A stretch of 64,000 nt of DNA from Saccharothrix syringae (GTDB lineage Bacteria; Actinomycetota; Actinomycetes; Mycobacteriales; Pseudonocardiaceae): contig NZ_CP034550.1 of NCBI RefSeq assembly GCF_009498035.1, positions 7,006,001-7,070,000 on the forward strand, given 5' to 3'. Both the position numbers and the translations under genes were made by a program. Within the stretch, counting starts at the first letter, position 1; the number at the start of each line of letters is the position of its first letter. A model generated the notes under the pieces. It was given only the letters and a program-made list of their open reading frames with translations, ran no database searches and was not told the DNA's origin. Of the stretch, positions 24,588 through 33,067 are shown piece by piece.

Positions 24588-25418
24588 TCACCGCAGCCCC
24601 GTCACGGGGTGCGGGTCCATGTCGTCGAAGGACTGGTTCTCCCCCGCCATCGCCCAGACGAAGCTGTACGAAGCGGTCCCCACCCCGCTGTGCACCGACC
24701 ACGGCGGCGAGATCACCACCTGCCGGTCGGCCACCACCAGGTGCCGGGTCTCGTCCGGCTCCCCCAGCAGGTGCACCACCCGCGCGTCCTCGGGCACCCC
24801 GAAGTACAGGTAGACCTCCGTGCGCCGCTCGTGGGTGTGGGCGGGCATGGTGTTCCACGTGCTGCCCGGGTGCAGCGCCGTCACCCCCATCACCACCTGG
24901 CAGCTGCGCACCCCGCCCTCGTGGACGTACTGGGTCAGCGTCCGGCGGTTGGAGGTCAGCGGGTCGCCCAGCTCGCGCACCGTGCCGCCGCCCGGCTCGA
25001 CGAGCACCGTCGGGTGGCTCGCGTGCGCGGGCGCGGAGAACAGGTAGAAGGCGGCGGGCGAGTCGGCGTCCGCGGAGGCGAACGACACCTTCTCCGCGCC
25101 TCTGCCGACGTAGAGGCAGGCGGTCGGGGCGAGCCGGTGCTCCTCGCCGTCCACGGTGACCGCGCCCGCACCGCCGACGTTGACGATGCCGGCCTCGCGG
25201 CGGTCGAAGAACCGGTCGGCGCGCAGCTCCGGGAACGCCGGCAGCGGCAGGGGCCCGGTGCGCGGGACCGCGCCCACCAGCACGACCCGGTCGTGGTGGC
25301 TGTGGACCGCGCGCACCTCGTCGGGCGCGAACAGGTCCTCGACCAGGTAGTGCCGCCGCAGCTCGGCCGTGCTCATGCCCGGCACCTGCTGCGGCGCGGT
25401 CGCGTGGCGCTGCTCCAC
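24588..25418 (-). CDS. kduI: 5-dehydro-4-deoxy-D-glucuronate isomerase KduI
   Basis: This 276-residue cupin isomerase converts 5-keto-4-deoxyuronate, from unsaturated uronates, into 3-deoxy-D-glycero-2,5-hexodiulosonate. The metal ligands are in WNTMPAHTHERRTEVY (two His and a Glu) and SPPWSVHSGVGT (His). GGAGAVTVDGEEH and ENQSFDDMDPHPV are family signatures. GTG at 25418 is chosen because GGAAGG precedes it and the length then equals that of E. coli KduI (278). A later in-frame ATG at 25376 would remove 14 residues. It is the first gene of kduI-kduD and is divergent from hybrid regulator copy 2. Confidence 0.95.
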   Translation of the reverse strand: MEQRHATAPQQVPGMSTAELRRHYLVEDLFAPDEVRAVHSHHDRVVLVGAVPRTGPLPLPAFPELRADRFFDRREAGIVNVGGAGAVTVDGEEHRLAPTACLYVGRGAEKVSFASADADSPAAFYLFSAPAHASHPTVLVEPGGGTVRELGDPLTSNRRTLTQYVHEGGVRSCQVVMGVTALHPGSTWNTMPAHTHERRTEVYLYFGVPEDARVVHLLGEPDETRHLVVADRQVVISPPWSVHSGVGTASYSFVWAMAGENQSFDDMDPHPVTGLR

Positions 25419-25518
25419 GGGCGTCGCCTTCCTTCCGCCGATCGTTTTCCCTCTTGTCGACGCCAAACAGTCAATCCCAGTCATAAAGGAGGAGCAAGGC
25501 TGTGCGGTTTGTTTGTTA

Positions 25519-25536
25519 CGATCACTTTCGATCACA
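25519..25536. promoter_or_regulatory. CGATCAC direct repeats between kduI and regulator copy 2
   Basis: CGATCAC occurs at 25519-25525 and 25529-25535, exactly one helical turn apart, as expected for DeoR-type binding to one DNA face. The second copy is inside ACTTTCGATCACA, which matches ACGTTCGATCACA at 22363 in 12 of 13 bases. The pair lies about 100 bp before kduI and 22 bp before regulator copy 2, so it could control both. Confidence 0.62.
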
Positions 25537-25557
25537 TTCCGAGGTGGGTGGGCGGTC

Positions 25558-26664
25558 ATGGCGGACATGTCCGGGGCGGACACCGGGGGCGCGATGCTGC
25601 CCGCCGCGCGACGGCAGTGGCTGCTGGAGCACCTGGCGGGCCGCGGCGTCATGCGCATCACCCACATCGCCCGGATCATGGGCGTCACCCCGGTCACGGT
25701 CCGGCGGGACGTGCACGAGCTGGCCGCCGAGGGCCTGGTCGAGCGGGTGCACGGCGGGGTCGGGCCGGTCACCGGTACCCCACCGGGGCGGGTGCCGGAC
25801 GCCACGCCGGCCGTCGGGATGGTCGTGCCCTCGCTGGACTACTACTGGCCCGAGGTCATCCGCGGCGCGCAGGACCTCGCGCGGGACCGGGGCGCCCGGC
25901 TCGTGCTGCGCGGCGCGTCCTACCGGGTCGACGACGTGCGGCACCAGGCCGAGTGGATGATCGGCAGCGGCGCGGTCGACGCGCTGCTGGTCGCGCCGCC
26001 GACCCGGGGCGCGGGCGCGGAGGAGCTGGTCGCCTGGCTGACCGCGCTGCCCGTGCCGGTGGTGCTGGTCGAGCGCTCCGCGGTGTCGGGCCCCTACCGC
26101 CAGCACGTCGAGTCCGTGCGCACCGACCACGCCGCGGGCGCCGAGCTGGCCGTCCGCCACCTGCACGGCCAGGGCCACCGCCGGATCGGGCTCGTGGTCA
26201 GCGCGAGCAGCCCCACGTCCGGCCACGTCCGCGAAGGCTGGCACCGCGCGACCGCCGACCTCGCCCTCCCGCCCGCGCCGGAGGTGCTCGCCGCCGCCTA
26301 CTACGAGCCCGGCTGGGCGGTCGACGTGGACCGGGTGCTGGACCTGTGCGCCGAGCAGCGCGCCACCGCGCTGGTGGTGCACTCCGACCGGGAGGCGGTG
26401 TCGCTGGTGCAGCGCGCCGAGGAGCGGGGCGTCCACGTGCCCGGTGACCTGGCGGTCGTCGCCTACGACGACGAGGTCGCCCGGTTCGCCCACCCGCCGC
26501 TGACCGCCGTGCGCCCGCCCAAGTACGTCATCGGCAGCACCGCCGTGGAGCTGGCGCTCGACCGGCTGGCGCACGGCGCCGACCGGCCCGTCCGCCGGGT
26601 CGTGCTCAGCTCCGAGCTGCGCGAACGGGACTCCACCGGCTCACCCGCGCGCGCCGTGCACTGA
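25558..26664 (+). CDS. Hybrid DeoR-HTH/LacI-sensor regulator, copy 2
   Basis: This 368-residue paralog of the regulator at 22673 has the same two-domain plan. It has a DeoR-type HTH at about residues 20-75 (RITHIARIMGVTPVTVRRDV and LVERVHGG) and a LacI-type ligand domain from about 85, beginning GMVVPSLDYYWPEVIRGAQD. The two share VHxDxEAxxLVQRAExRGV and VVAYDDEVA almost exactly. ATG at 25558 follows GAGGTGGGTGGG; the frame is open upstream through the intergenic operator region, which is not coding-like. It diverges from kduI-kduD and likely senses a pectin breakdown intermediate. Confidence 0.88.
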   Translation: MADMSGADTGGAMLPAARRQWLLEHLAGRGVMRITHIARIMGVTPVTVRRDVHELAAEGLVERVHGGVGPVTGTPPGRVPDATPAVGMVVPSLDYYWPEVIRGAQDLARDRGARLVLRGASYRVDDVRHQAEWMIGSGAVDALLVAPPTRGAGAEELVAWLTALPVPVVLVERSAVSGPYRQHVESVRTDHAAGAELAVRHLHGQGHRRIGLVVSASSPTSGHVREGWHRATADLALPPAPEVLAAAYYEPGWAVDVDRVLDLCAEQRATALVVHSDREAVSLVQRAEERGVHVPGDLAVVAYDDEVARFAHPPLTAVRPPKYVIGSTAVELALDRLAHGADRPVRRVVLSSELRERDSTGSPARAVH

Positions 26665-26756
26665 CCGCTTTTCTTCGCTTCGCTGCGGGCATCTGCACTT
26701 TTCTTCCGACCGGACCACCTCGCTTCCACCTTACGCCCTATTTTCCACCACGCCCC

Positions 26757-26786
26757 TTGCTGGCGCCGGTCACACCCTCTTAACCT
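26757..26786 (+). promoter_or_regulatory. Promoter of the GH43 gene
   Basis: TTGCTG at 26757-26762 and TAACCT at 26781-26786 form a -35/-10-like pair with an 18-bp spacer, 44 bp before the ATG at 26830. No known operator motif was recognised between them. Confidence 0.4.
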
Positions 26787-26829
26787 GAACGAGATCAGCA
26801 CCGCGACCACCCCCTGCGAGGAGTTTTCC

Positions 26830-28257
26830 ATGCCACAGCGCCGTGGCTCCATCGTCGTTCTGCTGGCCGTCCTGATCGGCGCCGCCACGGTCGCACCGGC
26901 CACTGCCGCACCGGTCACCGTTTCCAACGGAACGCAGTTCGTCGACACGTCCGGCCAGGTCGTGCACGCCCACGGCGGCGGCGTCATCAAGGTCGACGCG
27001 TACTACTACTGGTTCGGCGAGAATCGGAACGCGAACAACACGTTCCGCGCGGTATCCGTCTACCGGTCCACCGACCTGCGCACCTGGGAATTCCGCCGCA
27101 ACGTGCTCACCCAATCGTCGAGCAGCGAGCTGGCGGTGGCCAACATCGAACGCCCGAAAGTCGTCTACAACAATTCCACCGGGCGTTTCGTGATGTGGAT
27201 GCACAAGGAGAACGGTAGCGACTACGGTGAGGCGCGGGCGGCCGTGGCCAGCTCCGCGACCGTCGACGGCGACTACACCTGGCACGGCAGCTTCCGCCCG
27301 CTCAACCACATGTCGCGCGACATCACCCTGTTCCGCGACGACGACGGCACCGCGTACATGATCTCCGCCGCGCGGGAGAACGCCGACCTGCACGTCTACC
27401 GGCTCACCGCCGACTACCGCCAGGTCGCGAGCCTGGTGCACGTGCTGTGGCCGGGTTCCTGGCGCGAGGCGCCGGCGATGTTCAAGCGCAACGGCGTGTA
27501 CTTCCTGCTCACCTCCGGCGCCACGGGCTGGGCGCCCAACCAGCAGAAGTACGCCACCGCCACCAGCGTGGCAGGCACGTGGAGCGCGCTGGCCAACGTC
27601 GGCGACAACACCGCGTACGGCTCCCAGACCGCCTACGTGCTGCCGGTGCAGGGTTCGCAGACCACCTCCTACCTGTACCTGGGCGACCGGTGGGCGGGCG
27701 CGTGGAACGGCCCGGTCAACGACTCGCGGTACGTGTGGCTGCCGCTGACCTTCCCCAGCAGCACGACGATGTCGATGAACTACGCCTCCCAGGTCACCAT
27801 CGACACCGCCACGGGCGTGGTGACCCCGATCTCCCAGCCCGCCTACACCCTCACCGCCCGACACAGCGGCAAGTGCCTCGACGTGCCCAGCGCGAGCCAG
27901 GCCCCCGGCGCGGAGGTCAAGCAGTACCCGTGCAACGGGGGCGCCAACCAGCGGTGGGAGGCCCAGGCCGCGGACGGCGGCTACTACCGGCTGGTCGCCC
28001 GCCACAGCGGCCTGTGCCTGGACGTGGCCAACGGCTCCACCGCCGACAGCACGTCGGTCACGCAGTACACCTGCAACGGCGGCACCAACCAGCAGTGGCA
28101 GTTCCAGGACGCGGGCAGCGGCTACTACCGCGTCGTCGCCCGGCACAGCGGCAAGTGCCTGGACGTGATCAGCGCCTCCACCGCCGACGGCGCGCTGGTC
28201 AAGCAGTACACCTGCAACGGCGGCACCAACCAGCAGTGGGCCAGGGCGAACGCCTGA
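26830..28257 (+). CDS. Secreted GH43 enzyme with ricin-B/CBM13 repeats, probable exo-beta-1,3-galactanase
   Basis: This 475-residue secreted protein has a signal peptide at 1-27. The five-blade GH43 domain (about 28-340) has features of subfamily 24: HAHGGGVIKVDAYYYWFGEN, ERPKVVYNNSTGRFVMWMH and SRDITLFRDDDGTAYM. A ricin-type CBM13 trefoil follows (345-475), with three repeats of RHSGKCLDV and CNGGxNQxW. GH43_24 plus CBM13 proteins are exo-beta-1,3-galactanases acting on arabinogalactan side chains, which accompany pectin. ATG at 26830 follows GAGGAG. Substrate assignment is by architecture; another GH43 activity is possible. Confidence 0.88.
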   Translation: MPQRRGSIVVLLAVLIGAATVAPATAAPVTVSNGTQFVDTSGQVVHAHGGGVIKVDAYYYWFGENRNANNTFRAVSVYRSTDLRTWEFRRNVLTQSSSSELAVANIERPKVVYNNSTGRFVMWMHKENGSDYGEARAAVASSATVDGDYTWHGSFRPLNHMSRDITLFRDDDGTAYMISAARENADLHVYRLTADYRQVASLVHVLWPGSWREAPAMFKRNGVYFLLTSGATGWAPNQQKYATATSVAGTWSALANVGDNTAYGSQTAYVLPVQGSQTTSYLYLGDRWAGAWNGPVNDSRYVWLPLTFPSSTTMSMNYASQVTIDTATGVVTPISQPAYTLTARHSGKCLDVPSASQAPGAEVKQYPCNGGANQRWEAQAADGGYYRLVARHSGLCLDVANGSTADSTSVTQYTCNGGTNQQWQFQDAGSGYYRVVARHSGKCLDVISASTADGALVKQYTCNGGTNQQWARANA

Positions 28258-28326
28258 CGGCACCCGGTTCGCGGTGGAGCCCGGGCCCCGGTGGCCGCCG
28301 TGCGCCCCGGGGCACGGCTCACCCTT

Positions 28327-28359
28327 GAGGGGGCGGGCACTTCCCGCGCCCGCCCCCTC
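28327..28359. terminator. Bidirectional terminator between GH43 and GH5 genes
   Basis: GAGGGGGCGGGC at 28327-28338 pairs perfectly with GCCCGCCCCCTC at 28348-28359 across a 9-base loop. It lies between the convergent galactanase and cellulase genes, 70 bp and 13 bp from the stops. Confidence 0.85.
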
Positions 28360-28371
28360 CGCGGAGCCGGA

Positions 28372-30417
28372 TCAGCCGGTGCCGCCGGTCACCGCGCCGC
28401 CGTCCTTGGTGATGCGGTAGGTGATCCGCGCCCCGCTCCAGAAGTGGAACGTGAGCGTGACGCGGCCGTCGTCCACCTCGGCGAAGAACTCCGGCTTGAG
28501 GATCAGGGTCCCCGCGGCGTAGTCAGGCTGGAAGTGCTGCCAGAACTCCTTGAACGGCGTCCAGTTGGCCGGCCCCGCCGGGCTGCCGTCGTCGTACTCC
28601 GCCTCCATGGTGGCGAGCTGGTCGCCGTTGAACCGGGTCGGGATGGCGAACGACGTGGTCGTGCCGGTGGCGGCGGCCTGGGTGGGCGGGTCGGAGGTGA
28701 TGATGTCGATCGGCCAGGGAACGCCCTGCGAGAACCTGGCCTCGACGGTGGCGTTGACGCCGTGGGCGCGGTTGCCCGCGAGGCGGGTGAGGGCCGTCGG
28801 GGTGAGCGTCAGCGTGGTGCCGGACACGGTGTAGTCGGTGCCGCGGACCAGCTCGGTGCCGCCGTGCCGAAGTCCCCGGAACGTGGTGCCGTTGGGGTTG
28901 AGCGTGAGCGACTTCGCCGGGATCGCACCGCTGCCGGGCAGGTGGACCCGGTCGGCCGAGGCGGTGCCGGAGCGGGTGGTCCAGCCGGACTTGATCGCGT
29001 CGTGCAGGCCCTGGTCGCGCCAGCGCAGCCCGGCGCGGTCGAGGAACTGGCCCGCGTCCCAGATCATGGTGGTGAGCCCGCGGGTGCGGGCGTGGTGCCC
29101 CACCGCCTCGATGAACTTCAGGAACTCGCCCCGCTCGATGACGCCGGGCCGGTTGTGGTCGTAGTTGAGCAGGGCCCACTCGCCGATGACGACCGGGATG
29201 CCGCGTGACACGAACGTGTTGTGCACCCGGTCGAAGGTGCCGACGAGGTCCTGCTCGACCTCGGCGTTGAACCGGGTGAACCCGGCGATGTTGACGCTGA
29301 ACGGCCAGAAGCCGTAGAAGTGGACGGTCGCGGCGATGTTGGTGTCGCGCAGCTCCTGGTAGGTGGCCAGCAGCGCGTCCAGGCGGGCCTGGTCGGCGCT
29401 GGTGTGGACGGTGGGCAGCACCAGCAGGCGGGTGGCGTTGCCGCCGCCCGAGCCGCGGACGATCCGGTGGAACTCGGTGTTCAGCTCGTGCAGCAGCCGG
29501 TCGTCCTCCTCCGCACCGGAGGTGCCGGTGAACTGGGGTTCGTTGACGCTCTCGAACACCAGCCCCGACGGGTGGTCGCGGAACGCGGTGGCGATCCGGG
29601 TCCACAGCGCCCGGTACCGGGCCAGGACGTTCGCGCGGTCACCCGGGTAGTTGCTGATCCACTGCCACGAGTCGTGGTGGAGGTTGACCACCACGGACAG
29701 GCCCTCGGCCAGCGACCAGTCGACGACCTCGCGGACCCGGTCGAGCCACACCGGGTCGATCGCGTAGTCCGGCGCGGGGCCGTGGTGGTTGCTCCACGTG
29801 ATCGGCAGGCGGACGCTCCGGTACCCCTGGGAGCGCACGTGGTGCAGCAGGGCCCGGGTGGTGAGCGGGTTGCCCCACGAGGTCTCGTCGGGGATGGCGT
29901 CCAGCGTGTTGCCCAGGTTCCAGCCGGGTTGCATCGCGGCCACCGCCGCCATCGCGTCGCCCGGCTGCGGCTCGACGTCCCCGGTGCAGGTGACGCCGTT
30001 GAGCGTGAACGCGGTCGGCGCGGTGTTGGTGCCCGCCCAGGACCCGTTGAAGCCGAAGGAGACCGTCGCGCCGGTCGGGATGGAGGGGTTGTAGCTCGCG
30101 TGCACCGCGGTGACCCGGTCGCCCGAGGAGGTGACCGTCGCGTTCCACGACTGGGTGACCCGCTGCCCGGAGGGGAACACCCAGCCGAGGTTCCAGCCGC
30201 TGATCGGGTCGCCGAGGTTGGTGACGCGCACGGAGGCGGTGAAGCCGCCCTGCCACTGGGCGGGGACGGCGTAGTCGACGCGGCAGCCCTGGGCCGCCTG
30301 GGTGGCGGTAGCGGTGGCGGTGGCTGTGGCGGTGGCTGTGGCGGTGATCCCCCCGGTCACCAGCAGCGCGGCCAGCGCGCCGGCGAGCGCGCCGAGGCGC
30401 CGCCGGGCCTTGCTCAT
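28372..30417 (-). CDS. Secreted GH5 endoglucanase/cellulase with CBM2 and X2 domains
   Basis: This 681-residue secreted beta-1,4-glucanase has a signal peptide (1-42) followed by CBM2 (about 44-145; CRVDYAVPAQWQGGF). The GH5 catalytic domain (about 155-480) has WNLGNTLDA and ETSWGNP near its start, acid/base Glu in FESVNEPQ and nucleophile Glu in VIGEWALL. A CBM_X2-like domain (about 495-575; KSLTLNPNGTTFRGL) and an unassigned C-terminal domain complete it. The motif pattern resembles GH5 subfamily 4, so xyloglucan is also a possible substrate. ATG at 30417 begins the signal peptide; the longer open frame upstream is not coding. A GAAAGTTTC box lies 145 bp upstream. Confidence 0.9.
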   Translation of the reverse strand: MSKARRRLGALAGALAALLVTGGITATATATATATATATQAAQGCRVDYAVPAQWQGGFTASVRVTNLGDPISGWNLGWVFPSGQRVTQSWNATVTSSGDRVTAVHASYNPSIPTGATVSFGFNGSWAGTNTAPTAFTLNGVTCTGDVEPQPGDAMAAVAAMQPGWNLGNTLDAIPDETSWGNPLTTRALLHHVRSQGYRSVRLPITWSNHHGPAPDYAIDPVWLDRVREVVDWSLAEGLSVVVNLHHDSWQWISNYPGDRANVLARYRALWTRIATAFRDHPSGLVFESVNEPQFTGTSGAEEDDRLLHELNTEFHRIVRGSGGGNATRLLVLPTVHTSADQARLDALLATYQELRDTNIAATVHFYGFWPFSVNIAGFTRFNAEVEQDLVGTFDRVHNTFVSRGIPVVIGEWALLNYDHNRPGVIERGEFLKFIEAVGHHARTRGLTTMIWDAGQFLDRAGLRWRDQGLHDAIKSGWTTRSGTASADRVHLPGSGAIPAKSLTLNPNGTTFRGLRHGGTELVRGTDYTVSGTTLTLTPTALTRLAGNRAHGVNATVEARFSQGVPWPIDIITSDPPTQAAATGTTTSFAIPTRFNGDQLATMEAEYDDGSPAGPANWTPFKEFWQHFQPDYAAGTLILKPEFFAEVDDGRVTLTFHFWSGARITYRITKDGGAVTGGTG
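30301..30348 (-). repeat. 12-bp repeat encoding Ala-Thr run in the cellulase signal region
   Basis: Units related to GTGGCGGTGGCT repeat four times on the plus strand. On the coding strand they give a run of alternating Ala and Thr next to the predicted signal peptidase site. Confidence 0.75.
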
Positions 30418-30561
30418 GGAGTACGAGCTCAAGACGTCACTGTCCCTTGCTGTAGGTGGGTCACCTCGTCGTGGTGCAACCCAGCGCCGGGGTGCGTTGA
30501 GCCGGGTCGATGTCCGAGCCGTGCGTCGGGGTTGACGAAGGCATGAGGTCCCCGTTGGATG

Positions 30562-30570
30562 GAAAGTTTC
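30562..30570. promoter_or_regulatory. GAAAGTTTC operator-like box upstream of the GH5 cellulase
   Basis: GAAAGTTTC is embedded in GGAAAGTTTCTTGATGT, which is repeated with two changes at 30773-30789. GAAA-N-TTTC boxes are described before xylanase and xylosidase genes of streptomycetes. The same 9-mer occurs in the promoter of the LacI regulator at 33068-34093. Confidence 0.55.
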
Positions 30571-30773
30571 TTGATGTGATCGAGATACTTTCTCAGGTTC
30601 GGATGCTACGCAGTCGCGCCGAACGACGTCAACGAACACCACTTCTTCCAGCCCGTCTACCAGCGAGTTGTCGAACGTCATCGTCGAATGGCCGTCGAAC
30701 GCGCGCCGGATCTTCTTGCTGCGGTGATGCCGTTGACCCGAACCATTGGCGTCGGTAGCGTCCTGCGACAGTG

Positions 30774-30804
30774 GAAATTTTCTTGATATTGGAAAGAAAG
30801 TTTC
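30774..30804 (+). promoter_or_regulatory. Tandem GAAANTTTC boxes upstream of the decayed GH43 gene
   Basis: GAAATTTTC at 30774-30782 and GAAAGTTTC at 30796-30804 are 22 bp apart, two helical turns, just before the GH43 remnant. They lie in AT-rich DNA, unlike the surrounding coding sequence. They look like an orphaned regulatory region that once controlled the broken gene. Confidence 0.55.
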
Positions 30805-30837
30805 GAGAGCTGCGCCTGCCCGCCGGCACTGTGTCCT

Positions 30838-31070
30838 TTGGCGGGCTCCACGCCGCCCGGCGTCCATGGCATCGACCCCGACCTGGCCTGGGACGCCGAC
30901 GGCAACTGCTGGTGCACCGTCGCCCGGGTCACGCAGCACCGCATCGACCCGGCCACCGGCGAGACCCGGGGCGACCCCGTCGGGCTCTGGTCGGGCACGC
31001 CGTCTCGATCGCCTGCGGAACCGTCCACTTCGACTGGTTCGACTACGAACCGGTGAACCCGACCAGGTGA
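30838..31070 (+). pseudogene. Remnant of a GH43 beta-xylosidase/arabinofuranosidase
   Basis: The first frame reads GIDPDLAWDADGNCWCT, RIDPATGETRGDP and LWSGT, the early part of a GH43 glycosidase. It then shifts frame to CGTVHFDWFDYEPVNPTR and a stop, resembling the very end of the C-terminal beta-sandwich (FDWFDYEP). Most of the roughly 500-residue enzyme is missing, so there is a large internal deletion plus a frameshift. The upstream GAAANTTTC boxes remain. The gene is clearly non-functional. Confidence 0.7.
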
Positions 31071-31075
31071 TCACC

Positions 31076-31687
31076 ATGTCTGTGAACCGCAGCGGCCGGC
31101 CGCGGCCGCCGGTGGCGCGGTGCTCGCCGGGTGCGGCGCGCCGGCACCCCGCGACGGCGGCGCCGTGGTCGGCGGCGACGAACTGGCCGGGCTGCCGCCC
31201 GCCCACGTGCCGGTGGAGTTCGCCAAGCCCGACCTGCCGGGCGTCAACGGCTCCGTGCCCGGCTACCTGTCGCCGGCAGCGACTACCAGGCGAAGCCGGC
31301 AGCCCTCGTGACCGCCCGGCAGGTGCCCGACGCGACCGTGGTGCCGACGTTCACCATCCCACCCCGGTTCGGCCAGGGCGTGGGCGAGGTGTTCCGCGAC
31401 CTGACCGACTTCCTCGCCGGTGACGAGGCCGAGGACTACCCGCTTCTACGACGCGGGCTGCGTGCACCCCGACCTCACCGAGCTGGGGCGCCGGGAGATC
31501 ACCCTCACCCGAGGAACCGCCGCAGTTCGCCAAGCCGGCCGCCCGGTTCGCCGGCAAGACCACCGACGTCCTGCGCGGCCGGGCCGACGCGTCCGAGGTC
31601 GACGGGCCGGCCGACCCGTGGCGCCGGGCGGGCGGCGACGAGCTGCACGCGTTCTACGACAAGGCGCTGTCCGATGCCGGGCGCTGA
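31076..31687 (+). pseudogene. Decayed extracellular solute-binding lipoprotein gene
   Basis: Pieces in different frames resemble one YtcQ/LplA-type sugar-binding lipoprotein. They are a lipobox segment (AVLAGCGAPAP), VPVEFAKPDLPGVNGSVPGYL, then ATVVPTFTIPPRFGQGVGEVF, then RFYDAGCVHPDL, and a C-terminus with DELHAFYDKALSDAG. At least three frameshifts and large deletions separate them. It lies directly after the GH43 remnant, so together they look like the remains of a hemicellulose utilisation operon. Confidence 0.65.
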
Positions 31688-31717
31688 CCGCGGGCCGGCC
31701 GTGCCAGGATGGGCCGC

Positions 31718-32461
31718 ATGTCCTCCGATCTCGACAGCGCCGCCCGCCCGGCGAACCAGGTCGTGCCCAACGACTACAACAGCTTCGGCGAGGCGTACGC
31801 GGCCGAGAACGAGACCAACCTGATCAACGCCCACTACACCCTGCCGGCGATGCTGGACCTGGCCGGGGACGTGGCCGGCCGGCGGGTCCTCGACGCCGGC
31901 TGCGGCGCGGGCCCGCTGGCCGAGGCGCTGCGCGACCGGGGCGCCGTCGTGGCGGGCTTCGACGCCAGCACCACGATGGTGGAGCTGGCCCGGCGGCGGC
32001 TCGGCGCCGACGCGGACCTGCGGGTCGCCGACCTGGCCGAGCCGCTGCCCTACCCCGACGGCGCGTTCGACGACGTCGTCGCGGCCCTGGTGCTGCACTA
32101 CCTGGAGGACTGGACCGCGCCGCTGGCCGAGCTGCGGCGCGTGCTCAGGACCGGCGGCCGGCTGATCGTGGCCGTCAACCACCCCGTCGTGCTCAAGATG
32201 GTCGACCCCGAAGCCGACTACTTCGCGGTTGCCGAGTGGTCGGCCGAGTACACCTTCAACGGGCAGAAGGCGGTGCTCACCAACTGGCACCGGCCGCTGC
32301 ACGCGATGACCGACGCCTTCACCGCGGCCGGCTTCCGCATCACCGTCATCAGCGAACCGCACCCGGCACCGGAAGCCCGCGAGCTGTTCCCCGAGGAGCT
32401 GGCGAAGTTCCCGTCCGGCGCCTTCCTGTGCTTCCTGTTCTTCGTCCTGGAAGCCGCCTAG
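31718..32461 (+). CDS. Class I SAM-dependent methyltransferase
   Basis: This 247-residue methyltransferase has motif I VLDAGCGAGPLAEAL near residue 50, an acidic loop FDAS and the post-motif region LPYPDGAFDDVVAALVLHYLEDW. It resembles ubiquinone/menaquinone-type or small-molecule methyltransferases; the substrate is unknown. The ATG at 31718 is preferred over the one at 31709, because CAGGAT at 31705-31710 makes a leaderless -10 with the right distance. It follows the decayed binding-protein gene and has no visible link to it. Confidence 0.88.
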   Translation: MSSDLDSAARPANQVVPNDYNSFGEAYAAENETNLINAHYTLPAMLDLAGDVAGRRVLDAGCGAGPLAEALRDRGAVVAGFDASTTMVELARRRLGADADLRVADLAEPLPYPDGAFDDVVAALVLHYLEDWTAPLAELRRVLRTGGRLIVAVNHPVVLKMVDPEADYFAVAEWSAEYTFNGQKAVLTNWHRPLHAMTDAFTAAGFRITVISEPHPAPEARELFPEELAKFPSGAFLCFLFFVLEAA

Positions 32462-32471
32462 CCGGGGCCGC

Positions 32472-32933
32472 TCAGTCCGCCAACTCCCTCGCGGCGGCGG
32501 CATCGCCGGCCTCGGCCCGGGCCCGCAGCTCGGCCACCGCCGCCGCGTCACCCCGCTCGGCCAGCAGCCGGGCCAGCCGCTCCGCCTCCATGAAGCCCCA
32601 GTCCTCGGGGTCGTCCTGCCAGTCGGCCCGCTCGTCGGCGGGCAGGGCGTCCATCCACGCCTGCCGGCCGCCCTCCGGGTTCTGCCACACCACGTCCGAG
32701 AACCGCCACGCGTTCACCGCTTCGCCGAGGTCGCCCTGCTCGGCCAGCACCTCGGCCAACCGCTTCGTCGTGGGCGACTCGTCGCCGTACGCCTCGGCCC
32801 ACACCCGCAGGGCGCCGTCCAGGTCACCGCGGCCGGCCAGCACCTCGCCCAGCCGCCCCGCCGCGTTCCGGTTCCCCGCCCCGGCCCGGGCCCGCAGCTC
32901 CGCGACCTGCTCGGGGGTCAGTTCCTCCGCCAC
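32472..32933 (-). CDS. TPR/Sel1-like repeat protein of unknown function
   Basis: This 153-residue, acidic, Ala-rich protein is made of helical repeats with the pattern LAEVLAxxGDLxxAxxxW, seen at LGEVLAGRGDLDGALRVW, LAEVLAEQGDLGEAVNAW and LARLLAERGDAAAVAEL. These resemble tetratricopeptide or Sel1-like units that mediate protein contacts. There is no signal peptide or membrane segment. It is convergent with the methyltransferase, with stops 10 bp apart. Function is unknown. Confidence 0.75.
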   Translation of the reverse strand: MAEELTPEQVAELRARAGAGNRNAAGRLGEVLAGRGDLDGALRVWAEAYGDESPTTKRLAEVLAEQGDLGEAVNAWRFSDVVWQNPEGGRQAWMDALPADERADWQDDPEDWGFMEAERLARLLAERGDAAAVAELRARAEAGDAAAARELAD

Positions 32934-33067
32934 CGCTCACCCCACCTCCGAGGGGACCGGTGAGGCCGCCGGCCCCGTTCGGCACCAGCGTAGCCGGCGG
33001 GTCAACGCTGGCGGGCGACGCAGCCGGTCAACCCAGCCAGCCAAAGCAGCCGGTCGACGCGGCCGGG

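Noticed and set aside
30595..30786. Plus-strand frame reading NDVNEHHFFQPVYQRVVERHRR
   Set aside because: It looks mildly protein-like but has no start with a ribosome binding site, mixed third-position GC and no known family; it lies in a promoter region.
30418..31206. N-terminal extension of the GH5 cellulase frame to 944 residues
   Set aside because: It runs antisense through regulatory boxes and the GH43 and binding-protein remnants; the signal peptide starts at 30417.
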